Assembly (NCBI GenBank): GCA_965237725.1
Contig: OZ250151.1
Location: 2,852,001 to 2,916,000, forward strand
Origin: G965237725 sp965237725
GTDB taxonomy: Bacteria > Pseudomonadota > Gammaproteobacteria > Arenicellales > Poriferihabitantaceae
DNA length: 64,000 bases
Direction of reading: 5' to 3'
Positions 53,364 through 62,840 of the stretch are shown piece by piece. The notes under the pieces are model-generated. The model saw only the letters and a list, made by a program, of their open reading frames with translations. It did no database searches and was not told the DNA's origin. The translations under genes were made by a program, and so were the position numbers. Numbering within the stretch: the stretch's first letter is position 1; each line of letters opens with the position of its first letter.

Positions 53364-56305
53364 TGCAGGTAAACCGAATTAAATCTGCCAAAGCCAATGG
53401 GGTGGTCAACACAATAGCGAGAGAAATCGATTTTTCTAAACCCATTGATTTTACCTTTGATGGTCGGCGGTTACAGGGTTATGCAGGTGATACCCTGGCT
53501 TCCGCTTTACTGGCTAACAATATCCACCTGGTTGCCCGGTCGATAAAATTTCATCGCCCCAGAGGTATTATGTCAGCGGGCCTGGAAGAACCTTCGGCTC
53601 TAGTATCTTGCGCCGATGCCCATGGGATGTTTACCCCAAACCTGAAAGTTACGGAGGTGATTCTGGCTCAAGGTCTGGTTGCCAGATCCCAGAATAACTG
53701 GCCAATCTTAAGGTTTGACCTTCTGGCATTCATGGCCCTGGGGTCAAAATTAATGGGTGCGGGTTTTTACTATAAAACATTCAAGTGGCCGGGCTGGGGG
53801 TGGCATAGCGTTTTTGAGAAGCTCATTCGTCGTTTTGCTGGCCATGGTCGAATTGACCAAGACCGAGATCATAAGAAAGCAGACGAGAAAAAGCAGGATC
53901 AACGCAACAAGTTTTGTCAGCTGCTGGTCATCGGTGGCGGGCCAGCAGGTCTGGCAGCGGCGTTGACCGCCGGGCGGGCGGGTGTGAAGGTGATCGTTAT
54001 TCATCGTCATAGTAAGCTGGGCGGCAGTTTGATTTGGCGACAAAACAAACTGGAAGTCGCCATTCGCGCACAATGGTTGTCCAGAACCACAGAGGAGTTG
54101 CAGCAATGTAAAAATGTAGTATTGCTGACCGACACTCTGGCATTCGGTCAATACGATCATGGCCTGGTATTAGCTTGGCAAGGCAAGAATCAGCGCCAGG
54201 ATTTCGCCGAGAAAATTATCTTCTGGAAAATTCGTGCCGAGCAAATTATTTTAGCCGCTGGTGCTATGGAGCGGCCCCTGGTGTTTTCAAATAATGACCG
54301 TCCAGGGATAATGCTAGAGGGTTCGGTTAGGCAATATATATATCGATATGGCGTTGCGCCGGGAAAAAAAGCATTTATTGCTATTGCAGATCCAAAGGAG
54401 AGGGCATCAACCATCGAGGCATTAAAAACTGGGAATATCGAAATTGCCCACGTGCTGGAACCGGGTGATCGGCTTTTAACTAGCAGAGGTCGACGACGAG
54501 TAAACGCAGTCGTTTATCAATCAAAGAGCGAGGTGATCAAGTGCCCCTGTGATCTGGTCTGTGTTTCAGCAGGCTGGGTTCCAACGGCTCATCTGGCCTC
54601 GCACACAGGGGCTAACCTTGAATACGACCGGCGTACCAATACCTTACTGCCGCCTGCACAGATTGGATGTTTTCAAACTACTGGCGGCTGTCGTGGGGTA
54701 TACAACATTTCGGCTTGCATCCAGGATGGTAGAAATCAGGCAAATAACGCAATGACAGCGCTTGGACTTGCAGCGGACAAAAATATCGCACCTGAAAAGC
54801 CCAATAACAAATCTGAAACAATCGCGATCGAGTGCGCCAAAGAAAATATGGCATTTATTGATTTTCAAAACGATGTGACCCGGGATGATATTGAACAGGC
54901 AGTGGACGAAGGGTTCGACGACGTCGAGCTAGTGAAGCGATACACAACCATCGGCATGGGTACTGACCAGGGAAAAACCAGCTGGGCCAATGCCATATCT
55001 GAATTTACAAAATGTGTGAATCGAATGCCGGATAAAGTGGGTCATACAACTTTTCGTCCGCCCTATTCGCCGGTGAGTTTTGCAACGCTGGTTGGCGCGC
55101 GCACTGGTCAGAATATGAAGCCGATCCGCTATACGCCATTTCATTCTGGATTTGAAAATCTCGGATGCGTATTTCAGACTTCCGGGGACTGGTTGTATTC
55201 GAGATATTTTTCTCGGGATAATGAAACCATGGAGCAGGCTATTCGACGTGAAGTTCGAGCGGTTCGCAATGGCGTGGGTTTTGTGGATATGTCGACCCTG
55301 GGAAAAATTGATGTTAAAGGCAAGGATAGTATTGAGTTTTTGTCGAGAATCTACTGCAATAATATTTCGACCATTGATGTTGGCCGACTGCGTTACGGGT
55401 TGATGCTTAGAGAAGACGGCATCGTCTATGACGATGGTACCGTAGCGCGACTGGATGATGAACATTACCTGCTAACCACCACTACGGCGAACGCTGGATC
55501 GGTATGGCGTTGGCTGACAAAGTTATTGCAGGTACAGTGGCCGAATCTGGATGTGCAGATCACTTCCGTGTCTGACCATTGGGCCAGCCTTGCTATTGCA
55601 GGGCCCCAGAGCTGTGATCTGCTCAATGGGTTGCGTCCGGACTTTGCGGTGGATCGTTCATCGTTTCCATTCGCCTCCGTGCGACAGGGGTTTTTAAACG
55701 GCGATTTGCCCTGCCGAATATTTAGTGTGAGTTTCTCCGGGGAATTGAGTTATGAAATTAATGTTCCCGCAGGCTTCGCGGATGAATTGCTTAATCGAGT
55801 TTTAAAACTAGGGACAAATTTTGACGTCACCCCTTATGGCCTGGAAACTCTGGATGTGCTGCGTATCGAAAAAGGGCATCTGGCCGTGGGAACGGAAATC
55901 GATGGTCGAACAACTCCGAAAGACTTAGGGTTATCTAAAATGGTATCTACGAAAAAGGATTTTATCGGTCGGACATTGATGAATCGTCCCAAATTAAAAA
56001 AGGGCAAACGACTTGAGTTTGTTGGCTTTACCCCTGTTGACAAGATATCAACCATTCCCGCTGGTGCTCTACTGACCGCATCACCCTGGAAGCGCAACGA
56101 GATTCAACGATCACAGGGGAAATTGACGGCCTCGGTATTCAGCCCCACGATTGATCTACCTATCGCCCTGGGGTTACTCGAACAAGGTGGAGAGAGGATG
56201 GGTGAACACGTTTGGGCGGTTTCACCGGTTGCCAATCAATCCGTAGAAGTGAAAATCTGCCCGAGTTGTTTTTACGATGAAAATGGGGGCCGATTACATG
56301 GATAG
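53363..56305 (+). CDS. soxA: Sarcosine oxidase, alpha subunit
   Basis: About 980 residues (a GTG at 53360 is possible). An N-terminal ferredoxin-like region (FTFDGRRLQGYAGDTLASALLANNI), a FAD/NAD(P) domain with VIGGGPAGLAAALTAGRAG, and a C-terminal GcvT-like folate domain. Overlaps soxD by one base and soxG by 29 bases. Catalyses oxidative demethylation with THF as acceptor. Confidence 0.95.
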   Translation: MQVNRIKSAKANGVVNTIAREIDFSKPIDFTFDGRRLQGYAGDTLASALLANNIHLVARSIKFHRPRGIMSAGLEEPSALVSCADAHGMFTPNLKVTEVILAQGLVARSQNNWPILRFDLLAFMALGSKLMGAGFYYKTFKWPGWGWHSVFEKLIRRFAGHGRIDQDRDHKKADEKKQDQRNKFCQLLVIGGGPAGLAAALTAGRAGVKVIVIHRHSKLGGSLIWRQNKLEVAIRAQWLSRTTEELQQCKNVVLLTDTLAFGQYDHGLVLAWQGKNQRQDFAEKIIFWKIRAEQIILAAGAMERPLVFSNNDRPGIMLEGSVRQYIYRYGVAPGKKAFIAIADPKERASTIEALKTGNIEIAHVLEPGDRLLTSRGRRRVNAVVYQSKSEVIKCPCDLVCVSAGWVPTAHLASHTGANLEYDRRTNTLLPPAQIGCFQTTGGCRGVYNISACIQDGRNQANNAMTALGLAADKNIAPEKPNNKSETIAIECAKENMAFIDFQNDVTRDDIEQAVDEGFDDVELVKRYTTIGMGTDQGKTSWANAISEFTKCVNRMPDKVGHTTFRPPYSPVSFATLVGARTGQNMKPIRYTPFHSGFENLGCVFQTSGDWLYSRYFSRDNETMEQAIRREVRAVRNGVGFVDMSTLGKIDVKGKDSIEFLSRIYCNNISTIDVGRLRYGLMLREDGIVYDDGTVARLDDEHYLLTTTTANAGSVWRWLTKLLQVQWPNLDVQITSVSDHWASLAIAGPQSCDLLNGLRPDFAVDRSSFPFASVRQGFLNGDLPCRIFSVSFSGELSYEINVPAGFADELLNRVLKLGTNFDVTPYGLETLDVLRIEKGHLAVGTEIDGRTTPKDLGLSKMVSTKKDFIGRTLMNRPKLKKGKRLEFVGFTPVDKISTIPAGALLTASPWKRNEIQRSQGKLTASVFSPTIDLPIALGLLEQGGERMGEHVWAVSPVANQSVEVKICPSCFYDENGGRLHG

Positions 56306-56840
56306 AAATATTACACGAACCTGTGCATGGGAACATTTTGGTGCAGTAGTGTTGGCCGGGGGCTTGCAGTTGACTGAGCAAGTGAATACGGGAATCTGGA
56401 ATTTTCAATTTAACAAGATGGAAGAATTAAACGCATATTGTAAATTCAGATTATCCAGTCAGTTGGAGCCGGGTGAGTCGCTATTTTTTGAAGAAACCAC
56501 CTGTCTTCGATATTCCCCGATTGGGTTGTATTTTGTTTTCGATGAAAACCAACCACCAGAGGTTGGGGAATTTTCAAAAAACCTGACCGATATCAGTCAC
56601 GGCAAGTGCCGCTTTAAGCTTGCAGGGGAACAGGCTTTTGCTTTTGTTTGTGATTATGCGGCAATGGATTTGAATCAGGGCCAAGTGCAAAAATTTAAAA
56701 TGGCTAAAACCCTGATCGGTGATTATCCCATATTGTTGTACTGGCAACACAAAAGCGAAATCAATCTGATGGTTGATCGCAGTTATGCCCAATCATTTGC
56801 CGGGTTTTTATCGGTGATAGCGTCTTACTGGCAAACTTGA
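56277..56840 (+). CDS. soxG: Sarcosine oxidase, gamma subunit
   Basis: 187 residues, in the expected position after soxA, overlapping its end. The gamma subunit is poorly conserved; the sequence is compatible (CKFRLSSQLEPGESLFFEE) rather than diagnostic, and assignment rests largely on gene order. A later ATG at 56298 would also be possible. Confidence 0.7.
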   Translation: MKMGADYMDRNITRTCAWEHFGAVVLAGGLQLTEQVNTGIWNFQFNKMEELNAYCKFRLSSQLEPGESLFFEETTCLRYSPIGLYFVFDENQPPEVGEFSKNLTDISHGKCRFKLAGEQAFAFVCDYAAMDLNQGQVQKFKMAKTLIGDYPILLYWQHKSEINLMVDRSYAQSFAGFLSVIASYWQT

Positions 56841-57517
56841 GAACATATTTTGTGCTTGAAAATAATTCATCTAACAGCCAAAATTTAAGCACCGTTATTT
56901 ATGAGGATCTACGATCCCAGCTGATTGTGGGCAGGTTAGAACCTGGAGATACCCTGTCCATTCGAACCCTGGCTGATCAATACAATGTTTCGACGATGCC
57001 AATTCGTGAAGCATTAAAAAAACTAGAGGCGGAAAAAGCCCTCGTTGGAGCGGTTAAAAAAGCATATCGGGTTCCCGAAGTGAGTGCCGGGGATGCTTCA
57101 AATCTGTTTTTTATCCGTTCCATACTCGAAGGTGTGGCGGCGGAAGTAGCAGCGCAAAACATGAGTGACCAGGATATTGAGACCGCGCGACGATTTACCA
57201 TGATGATGGACGCGGCCTGGAAACAACGAGACGCCCATCGATTTCTCGAGAATAACTTTTCCTTTCATTCGTTAATTTATCGCGCCGCAAATAATCCAGA
57301 TTTATCGGACATGGTTGAAGGGTTATACGCTCGAAGCGGACCATGGTTCGGAAAGGCAATAAAGCATATTGTTAATATCGAAGACTGGGAAACCAATCAC
57401 TATGACATTATCGATGCCTTGAAAAACCGAGATGGTAAACAGGCGAGAGCTTTAATGGAAGATGACATTAAATGGGGCGCGCGACTGTATGACAATCACT
57501 CCAATTCAGGAAAATGA
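56837..57517 (+). CDS. GntR-family regulator with FCD domain
   Basis: 226 residues from the TTG at 56837 overlapping the soxG stop; a GTG at 56851 is an alternative. Winged helix with IRTLADQYNVSTMPIREALKKLE (~42-64) and an FCD ligand domain with helical bundle and metal-binding residues. It probably controls the sox/DMGDH/MttB genes and perhaps the operators at 50035-50104. Confidence 0.88.
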   Translation: MRTYFVLENNSSNSQNLSTVIYEDLRSQLIVGRLEPGDTLSIRTLADQYNVSTMPIREALKKLEAEKALVGAVKKAYRVPEVSAGDASNLFFIRSILEGVAAEVAAQNMSDQDIETARRFTMMMDAAWKQRDAHRFLENNFSFHSLIYRAANNPDLSDMVEGLYARSGPWFGKAIKHIVNIEDWETNHYDIIDALKNRDGKQARALMEDDIKWGARLYDNHSNSGK

Positions 57518-57545
57518 ATACATTGAATCAAGCAATGGCGAAAAC

Positions 57546-59957
57546 ATGAAAACTTCTGCACGAGTGGTGGTTATCGGTGGCGGAATAGTGGGATGTTCCA
57601 TTCTTTATCATTTGGCAAAAAACGGCTGGACCGATGTCGTGCTTGTGGAGCGCCAGGAGCTGACTTCGGGATCGAGCTGGCATGCCGCGGGAGGACTGTT
57701 TACCATCACCCGCCCCAACGCTGCGGCAGAAATTCATAAGTATACTTTCCAGATTTATCAGCAGCTCGAAAAAGAAAGCGGCCAGTCCTGCGGTTTCCAC
57801 TTTACCGGCGGCATGAATATTTGCCGGACTCAAAACGAAATTGACAGCAATGCCATCATGCAAAGTGCTTGTAGACGACTGGGCATTGAAAGCCATTTTA
57901 TTTCACTAAAAGAGGCGGCAGAAAAAGCACCGGTGCTGGATACAAGTCACATGATTGGCGCATTGTGGGAAGAAGAAGGTGGCCATGTGGATCCCGCTTC
58001 AGCCACCCAGGCTTTTGCCGCTGCTGCTCGAAATCTCGGCGCTAAAATCTATCGCCAGACCCCGGTGAGCGCAACTAACCAGCGGGCTGATGGCTCATGG
58101 GATGTTGTAACGGAAAAAGGCGATATTCATGCCGAGATTGTGGTTAATGCCGCGGGGCTTTGGGGCCGTGAAGTAGGTGCCATGGCGGGAATTAATTTGC
58201 CCCTGATTCCTGTGGAGCACCATTATCTGGTTACCGAAAATATTCCGATTATAGAAAACTGCGGTTTTGAATTACCCCAGATCAATGACAACGAAACCGG
58301 CTGTTATGCAAGACAGGAAGGTCAGGGCATGTTGCTCGGTGCCTATGAAAAACCCTGCATTCACTGGGCAGAGGAGGGTACCCCGGGAGACTTTGGTCAT
58401 GAGCTACTACCCGACGATTTGTCGCGCATGGAATGGAATTTTGAGAAGTCGGTGGAGATTATTCCCTGTCTGGGCGAGGCCGGTGTGAAGCGGGTAATAA
58501 ATGGACCGATGATATTTTCTCCGGATTTAGGCCCCCTGATCGGTCCCCACCCCGCTTTGCGAAATTACTTTTGTGCAAACGGTGTGATGGCGGGATTCAA
58601 TCAGGGCGCGGGTATTGGCCGAGCACTCTCGGAATGGATCATCCAGGGTGAGCCGGAGTTCGATATTTTTTGCTGGGATGTCGCTCGATTCGGCGAATGG
58701 GCATCTAAATCCTATACCCGGGAAACCACCCGTTATTTTTATGAGAATCGCTCAGAAAAAATATACCCTTATCAGGAATTTGATGTGGGCCGACCGATAC
58801 ATATACCCGCGGTGTACGATAGATTAAAAAAGGCGGGGGGCGTGTTCGGTTCTTCATTTGGCCATGAGCATCCCAACTGGTTTGGTCAGCCTGGAAAAAA
58901 TACAGAAGACAGTCTGACTTATCGTCAGCCGAACTGGTGGAAGCCCGTTGCAGAAGAAGGCAAGCGGGTGCGAAATGAACTGGGGCTGATGGAGTTCTCC
59001 GCCATGGCCAAGTTCGAAGTAACCGGGCCCGGGGCTGAATCCTGGTTAGATTTAATTATGGCGAATCGAATGCCCCGCTTGGGCAGAATGACCTTATCAC
59101 CCATGCTCTCTCCCCGGGGCCGATTGATTGGTGATTTTTCCATTGCGCGAATCGAGCCCGATCGATTCATGGTGCTTGGTGCGGACTATATGCAGCTCGC
59201 TTTTATGCGTCATTTTAACCAGCATTTACCGGATCAGAATGTCACTATAAAAAATCTTTCATCTGAATACGGCGGTCTGCATATTTGTGGACCCAATGCT
59301 AAAGAATTGATTTCCAGGATTGCTTCGCGGGACATGGATACTGCAAATTTCCCATTCATGTCTGCAGCGGAGATTTCCATTGGTGTCATTTCCGATGTCC
59401 TGGTATTTCGTGTTTCGTTTACTGGCGAGACCGGTTATGAGATGTATTTGCCTATGGACAAACAGTTGGCTTTATTCGATTTGATATCCAAAGAAGGAAA
59501 AAATCTTGGGCTTGGCCTGGTGGGTACACGCTGTTTGATGCAAACCCGGCTGGAAAAAAGTTTTCCGGCATGGGCTCTGGAGTTGTCTCCGGACTACACC
59601 GCGGTAGAGGCGGATATGGATCGTTTCATAAAGCTGGACAAGGGTGATTTCATTGGTCGCCAAGCCGTACTGGATTACGGTCCGCCCAGAGAAAAATTCA
59701 TTACCTTAACCATCGACGCCGGAGACTGCGCGGTATGGGGTGATGAAGCCATTTTCCTCAATGGAATGCCCGTGGGTTATGTATCTTCTGGTGGTTTTGG
59801 CCCCTATTGTGAGCAGCATATTGCATTGGGTTATGTTCGGACGGACAGTTACAAGCCGGGGGGTAATTATGCGGTGGAAATTCTCGGCGATTTGCGTGAC
59901 GCGGATCTCAAATTACAGCCGATTTATGATCCGGATGGCTCTATAATGCGGGTATGA
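57546..59957 (+). CDS. Dimethylglycine/sarcosine dehydrogenase-like FAD + GcvT fusion protein
   Basis: 803 residues from the ATG at 57546; the frame is open earlier, but it overlaps the GntR gene. FAD motif VVIGGGIVGCSILYHL (~6-21), covalent-flavin histidine in SSWHAAGG, then the FAO_M domain, and from ~430 an aminomethyltransferase (GcvT) domain with GLMEFSAMAKFEVTGPGAESWL and the C-terminal GYVSSGGF barrel. Oxidatively removes an N-methyl group and transfers it to folate. Its last codon overlaps a 32-residue ORF, and the MttB-like gene follows. Confidence 0.92.
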   Translation: MKTSARVVVIGGGIVGCSILYHLAKNGWTDVVLVERQELTSGSSWHAAGGLFTITRPNAAAEIHKYTFQIYQQLEKESGQSCGFHFTGGMNICRTQNEIDSNAIMQSACRRLGIESHFISLKEAAEKAPVLDTSHMIGALWEEEGGHVDPASATQAFAAAARNLGAKIYRQTPVSATNQRADGSWDVVTEKGDIHAEIVVNAAGLWGREVGAMAGINLPLIPVEHHYLVTENIPIIENCGFELPQINDNETGCYARQEGQGMLLGAYEKPCIHWAEEGTPGDFGHELLPDDLSRMEWNFEKSVEIIPCLGEAGVKRVINGPMIFSPDLGPLIGPHPALRNYFCANGVMAGFNQGAGIGRALSEWIIQGEPEFDIFCWDVARFGEWASKSYTRETTRYFYENRSEKIYPYQEFDVGRPIHIPAVYDRLKKAGGVFGSSFGHEHPNWFGQPGKNTEDSLTYRQPNWWKPVAEEGKRVRNELGLMEFSAMAKFEVTGPGAESWLDLIMANRMPRLGRMTLSPMLSPRGRLIGDFSIARIEPDRFMVLGADYMQLAFMRHFNQHLPDQNVTIKNLSSEYGGLHICGPNAKELISRIASRDMDTANFPFMSAAEISIGVISDVLVFRVSFTGETGYEMYLPMDKQLALFDLISKEGKNLGLGLVGTRCLMQTRLEKSFPAWALELSPDYTAVEADMDRFIKLDKGDFIGRQAVLDYGPPREKFITLTIDAGDCAVWGDEAIFLNGMPVGYVSSGGFGPYCEQHIALGYVRTDSYKPGGNYAVEILGDLRDADLKLQPIYDPDGSIMRV

Positions 59958-60052
59958 GTAAAAAATTCATAAAACGTGGACAAACCGAATTATGGGTATT
60001 TCCTGTAATTAATGAGGAAACCTGGGCCGGGGTAAAAACTGAAATTAGCTAA
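59954..60052 (+). CDS. Small ORF (32 residues) after the DMGDH-like gene
   Basis: ATG at 59954 overlaps the DMGDH stop as ATGA and encodes MSKKFIKRGQTELWVFPVIN plus 12 residues to TAA at 60050-60052. It has no recognised domain. Overlap at the stop supports translation by coupling; its size alone gives no evidence of function, and it might be a decayed remnant. Confidence 0.3.
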   Translation: MSKKFIKRGQTELWVFPVINEETWAGVKTEIS

Positions 60053-60093
60053 TTGTCGTAATTCAGTATTTATATTCATTATGGAGAAATATC

Positions 60094-61632
60094 ATGCCCC
60101 GTCGTCAATCACGCTCACGCAGCAATCGCCAGGCTAAACAAGACACTGGTTTTAAACAACGTCCATTCAAAACCTTAGTTAATCCCTATTCACCCATGGA
60201 GATTTTATCCGTGGATCAGGTGGAGACAATTCATCAGGCCAGCCTGAAAATCCTCCGCGATATCGGCCTCAAAGTTCAAAGCGAAACCGCGCTGAAGCTA
60301 ATGAAAGACCTGCGTGCGGATGTGGATATGGAAAATCAATCCGTTCGGTTCGATCCCGAGTTAATCGAAGAAATGCTGATCGGGTTGCCCAGCGAATTTA
60401 CCATCCATGCGCGCAACCCAGAGAAAACGGTAAAGATGGGCGGAAATGCCATTGTTTTTGCTACAGTGTGTGGCCCATCCTTTGTATCTGATCTTGATCG
60501 TGGCCGGCGTGCCGGAACCAAAAAGGACATGGAAGATTTTGTAAAACTTTCAGGTTCAATCAATGTTTTTCATCACGAGGGCGGCAGCGGGCTGGAGCCG
60601 TTGGATTTGCCCCCGGAATCCCGCCACCTCGATATGATGTATGCCCAGATTACCCTGACCGATAAAGGCTGGCAGCCAAATTGGTTGAATACAGGCGCGC
60701 GTGCACGGGACTGTATTGAAATGGCCAAAATTGCCATGCAGACCGATGATGCCGGTTTGAAACAGCGACCCGCAATAATCGGTGGATTGAATACCAATTC
60801 GCCATTGTTGTTCGACGAAGGTCAGGCTGATGGCATGCGGGAATTTGCACTTGCTGGACAGCCAGTGCACATTACGCCGTTTACCCTGGCTGGCGCCATG
60901 GCTCCCGCCACCGTGGCCGGGGCGGTGACATTGCAGAATGCCGAAGCTCTGGGCTGCATTGCATTGACCCAGGCTGCAGTGCCGGGAGCACCGACTTTCT
61001 ACGGGCATTTTACTTCCAACGTCGACATGCGAAGCGGCTCCCCTGCATTTGGCACGCCGGAATATGCCCAGTCGGTAATCATGTCCGGGCAACTGGCCCG
61101 GCGCTACCAGCTGCCATTGCGATCATCCAATACCACGGCCTCTGCATGCGTGGATCTACAGGCCACTTATGAAAGCGATATGTCGGTTAACGCTTGCATC
61201 CAGGCTCATGTTAATAATGTGATGCATGCCGGCGGTTGGCTCGAAGGCGGTCTGACCTGTTCATTTGAGAAACTTATTCTGGATGCGGAGATACTACAGA
61301 TGCAATCAGCTTTTCTCGATCCCGTCATTGTCGACGACGATAGTCTGGGATTGGGTGCCGTGGAAGAAGTTGGACCCGGCGGACACTTTTTCGGTGCGGC
61401 TCATACCATGGAACGCTATAAGACGGCGTTTTATGAGCCTATACTTTCTGACTGGCGAAATTTTGAAACCTGGCGTGATGATGGTGAAATAACCGCAACC
61501 CAACGGGCAAACCGGATATGGAAGCAGATTCTTGAAGAATATGAAAAGCCTGCCATCGACCCCGCAATCGAAGAGGAATTACAGGCTTATATGGAAAAAC
61601 GAAAAACGGAGATACTACGCAATGGAGCGTGA
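60094..61632 (+). CDS. Trimethylamine methyltransferase family protein, non-pyrrolysine (MttB-like)
   Basis: 512 residues, full-length for the family. The conserved GGLNTNSPL region, TLAGAMAPATVAGAV, the AGGWLEGGL and the GHFFGAAHTMERY segments are present. No in-frame TAG occurs, so pyrrolysine is not used. Related non-Pyl enzymes demethylate glycine betaine or related compounds via a corrinoid protein in anaerobes. Here no corrinoid protein gene is adjacent; the neighbour is an oxidative demethylase, so a different role is possible. The partial copy at 1-669 is its paralogue. Confidence 0.9.
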   Translation: MPRRQSRSRSNRQAKQDTGFKQRPFKTLVNPYSPMEILSVDQVETIHQASLKILRDIGLKVQSETALKLMKDLRADVDMENQSVRFDPELIEEMLIGLPSEFTIHARNPEKTVKMGGNAIVFATVCGPSFVSDLDRGRRAGTKKDMEDFVKLSGSINVFHHEGGSGLEPLDLPPESRHLDMMYAQITLTDKGWQPNWLNTGARARDCIEMAKIAMQTDDAGLKQRPAIIGGLNTNSPLLFDEGQADGMREFALAGQPVHITPFTLAGAMAPATVAGAVTLQNAEALGCIALTQAAVPGAPTFYGHFTSNVDMRSGSPAFGTPEYAQSVIMSGQLARRYQLPLRSSNTTASACVDLQATYESDMSVNACIQAHVNNVMHAGGWLEGGLTCSFEKLILDAEILQMQSAFLDPVIVDDDSLGLGAVEEVGPGGHFFGAAHTMERYKTAFYEPILSDWRNFETWRDDGEITATQRANRIWKQILEEYEKPAIDPAIEEELQAYMEKRKTEILRNGA

Positions 61633-61720
61633 TACATTCAAGATCGGATTAGTCGAGTAATATTAACCTAGCCCAAATGTCTTCAATAAACCAGCGGGGT
61701 ATTTCCTGAATAAATGTTAA

Positions 61721-61858
61721 ATGTCTATTAACCAAATCGATATTGACGAAGAGAATGAATTTCGCCATTGGCTAAGCAATTATGATCCCACCGATCAGGA
61801 CCCAGGTGAGTTGTTACATCGGTTTCTCACCGGCATAAATTTACACGAAGTGTCCTAA
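61721..61858 (+). CDS. Small ORF (45 residues), acidic
   Basis: Encodes a 45-residue acidic peptide beginning MSINQIDIDEENEFRHWL and ending at TAA 61856-61858. No domain recognised. It stands between MttB and the ankyrin fragment in otherwise empty sequence (61633-61906), and may be part of a degraded gene. Confidence 0.3.
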   Translation: MSINQIDIDEENEFRHWLSNYDPTDQDPGELLHRFLTGINLHEVS

Positions 61859-61906
61859 AGTTTCCTACATTCCTACAGGGCAAACTGTTTCCGAACAACA
61901 AACTAG

Positions 61907-62143
61907 TTGGGCAAAACGCTTCTGGAACATGGCGCTGATCCAAATATTAATCTAGAGTCTTATTATTATTCTCCGTTACTAATAGCGATAGAACACAATA
62001 ATATTGAGATGGTGAAGCTTTTAATTCAGTACGATGCAGATATTAGTGTTCTTCTACCAAGTGGCTATACATTAGAGAAATATCTTAAAGATTCAGGTCA
62101 CAAAGAAATTTTGAAGTTAGTCGAAAAGAAGAAAAGCACCTAA
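61907..62143 (+). pseudogene. Ankyrin-repeat protein fragment
   Basis: 78 residues from TTG at 61907, preceded at once by an in-frame TAG. It contains one and a half ankyrin repeats (LLEHGADPNI and the LIAIEHNNIEMVKLLIQYDADIS unit). A normal ankyrin protein would have more repeats on the N-terminal side, so this looks like the 3' end of a broken gene. Confidence 0.6.
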
Positions 62144-62232
62144 TTACCAAATTCAATTATATAAAATTGAAACTAAATGTCAGTACCCTTTAATCGATAT
62201 TCCCGTACGCGTGAGAGCGTAACCGATTTGTA

Positions 62233-62838
62233 TTACTTGATAATGATTTCCGGGCCCATCATCAGCGTCGGTAGGAAAGTAGAAATCTGCGGGATATAGG
62301 TCACCATAATAAGGAAGATAAATAAAATACCCATCCAGGGCAGGGCTGCACGTACAACGCTCATCACCGACATCTGCGCAATACCAGCAGTTACGAAAAG
62401 GTTGAGGCCAACCGGCGGGGTGATCATGCCGATTTCCATGTTAACGACCATGATTATACCTAGATGAATTGGATCAATCCCAAGCTCCATAGCTATTGGA
62501 AATACCAACGGGGCGACAATAATTAACAACCCTGAGGGCTCCATAAACTGACCACCAATTAGTAGCAATAAATTGACCATAACCAGAAACATGATTACGC
62601 CAAAACCGGCAGATAGCATGATTTCGGTGATCATCTGTGGAATGCGTTCTTCGGTTAATACGTGCTTCAAGATTAAGGCGTTGGCGATAATAAACATCAG
62701 TATTATCGTTAAGCGGCCAGCCTCAAGTAGCGCGCTTTTGGTGTCCTTATGCCATAGTACGCTGATGGTGCGCCATATGACATTGCCACACTTGCCTTCG
62801 CTGAAAGGGCCAATGTCTCTATACACAATATAGTCCTT
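62233..62838 (-). pseudogene. TRAP transporter large permease (DctM) C-terminal fragment, truncated by an IS
   Basis: About 200 residues of the DctM C-terminal half with the usual membrane segments (TIILMFIIANALILKHVL, LLLLIGGQFMEPSGLLIIVAPLVFPIA and MVVNMEIGMITPPVGLNLFV split over the membrane). The frame continues upstream to 62931, but from about 62838 the sequence is non-family and belongs to the IS110 left end. The 5' half of the gene is therefore lost or on the other side of the element. Confidence 0.8.
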
Positions 62839-62840
62839 CC

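Noticed and set aside
54929..55465. 178-residue minus-strand ORF inside soxA
   Set aside because: soxA is a full-length recognised gene; this is a shadow frame with no domain.
60094..61632. Pyrrolysine in the MttB-like protein
   Set aside because: The frame has no internal TAG, so it is a non-pyrrolysine member; no pyl genes were seen.
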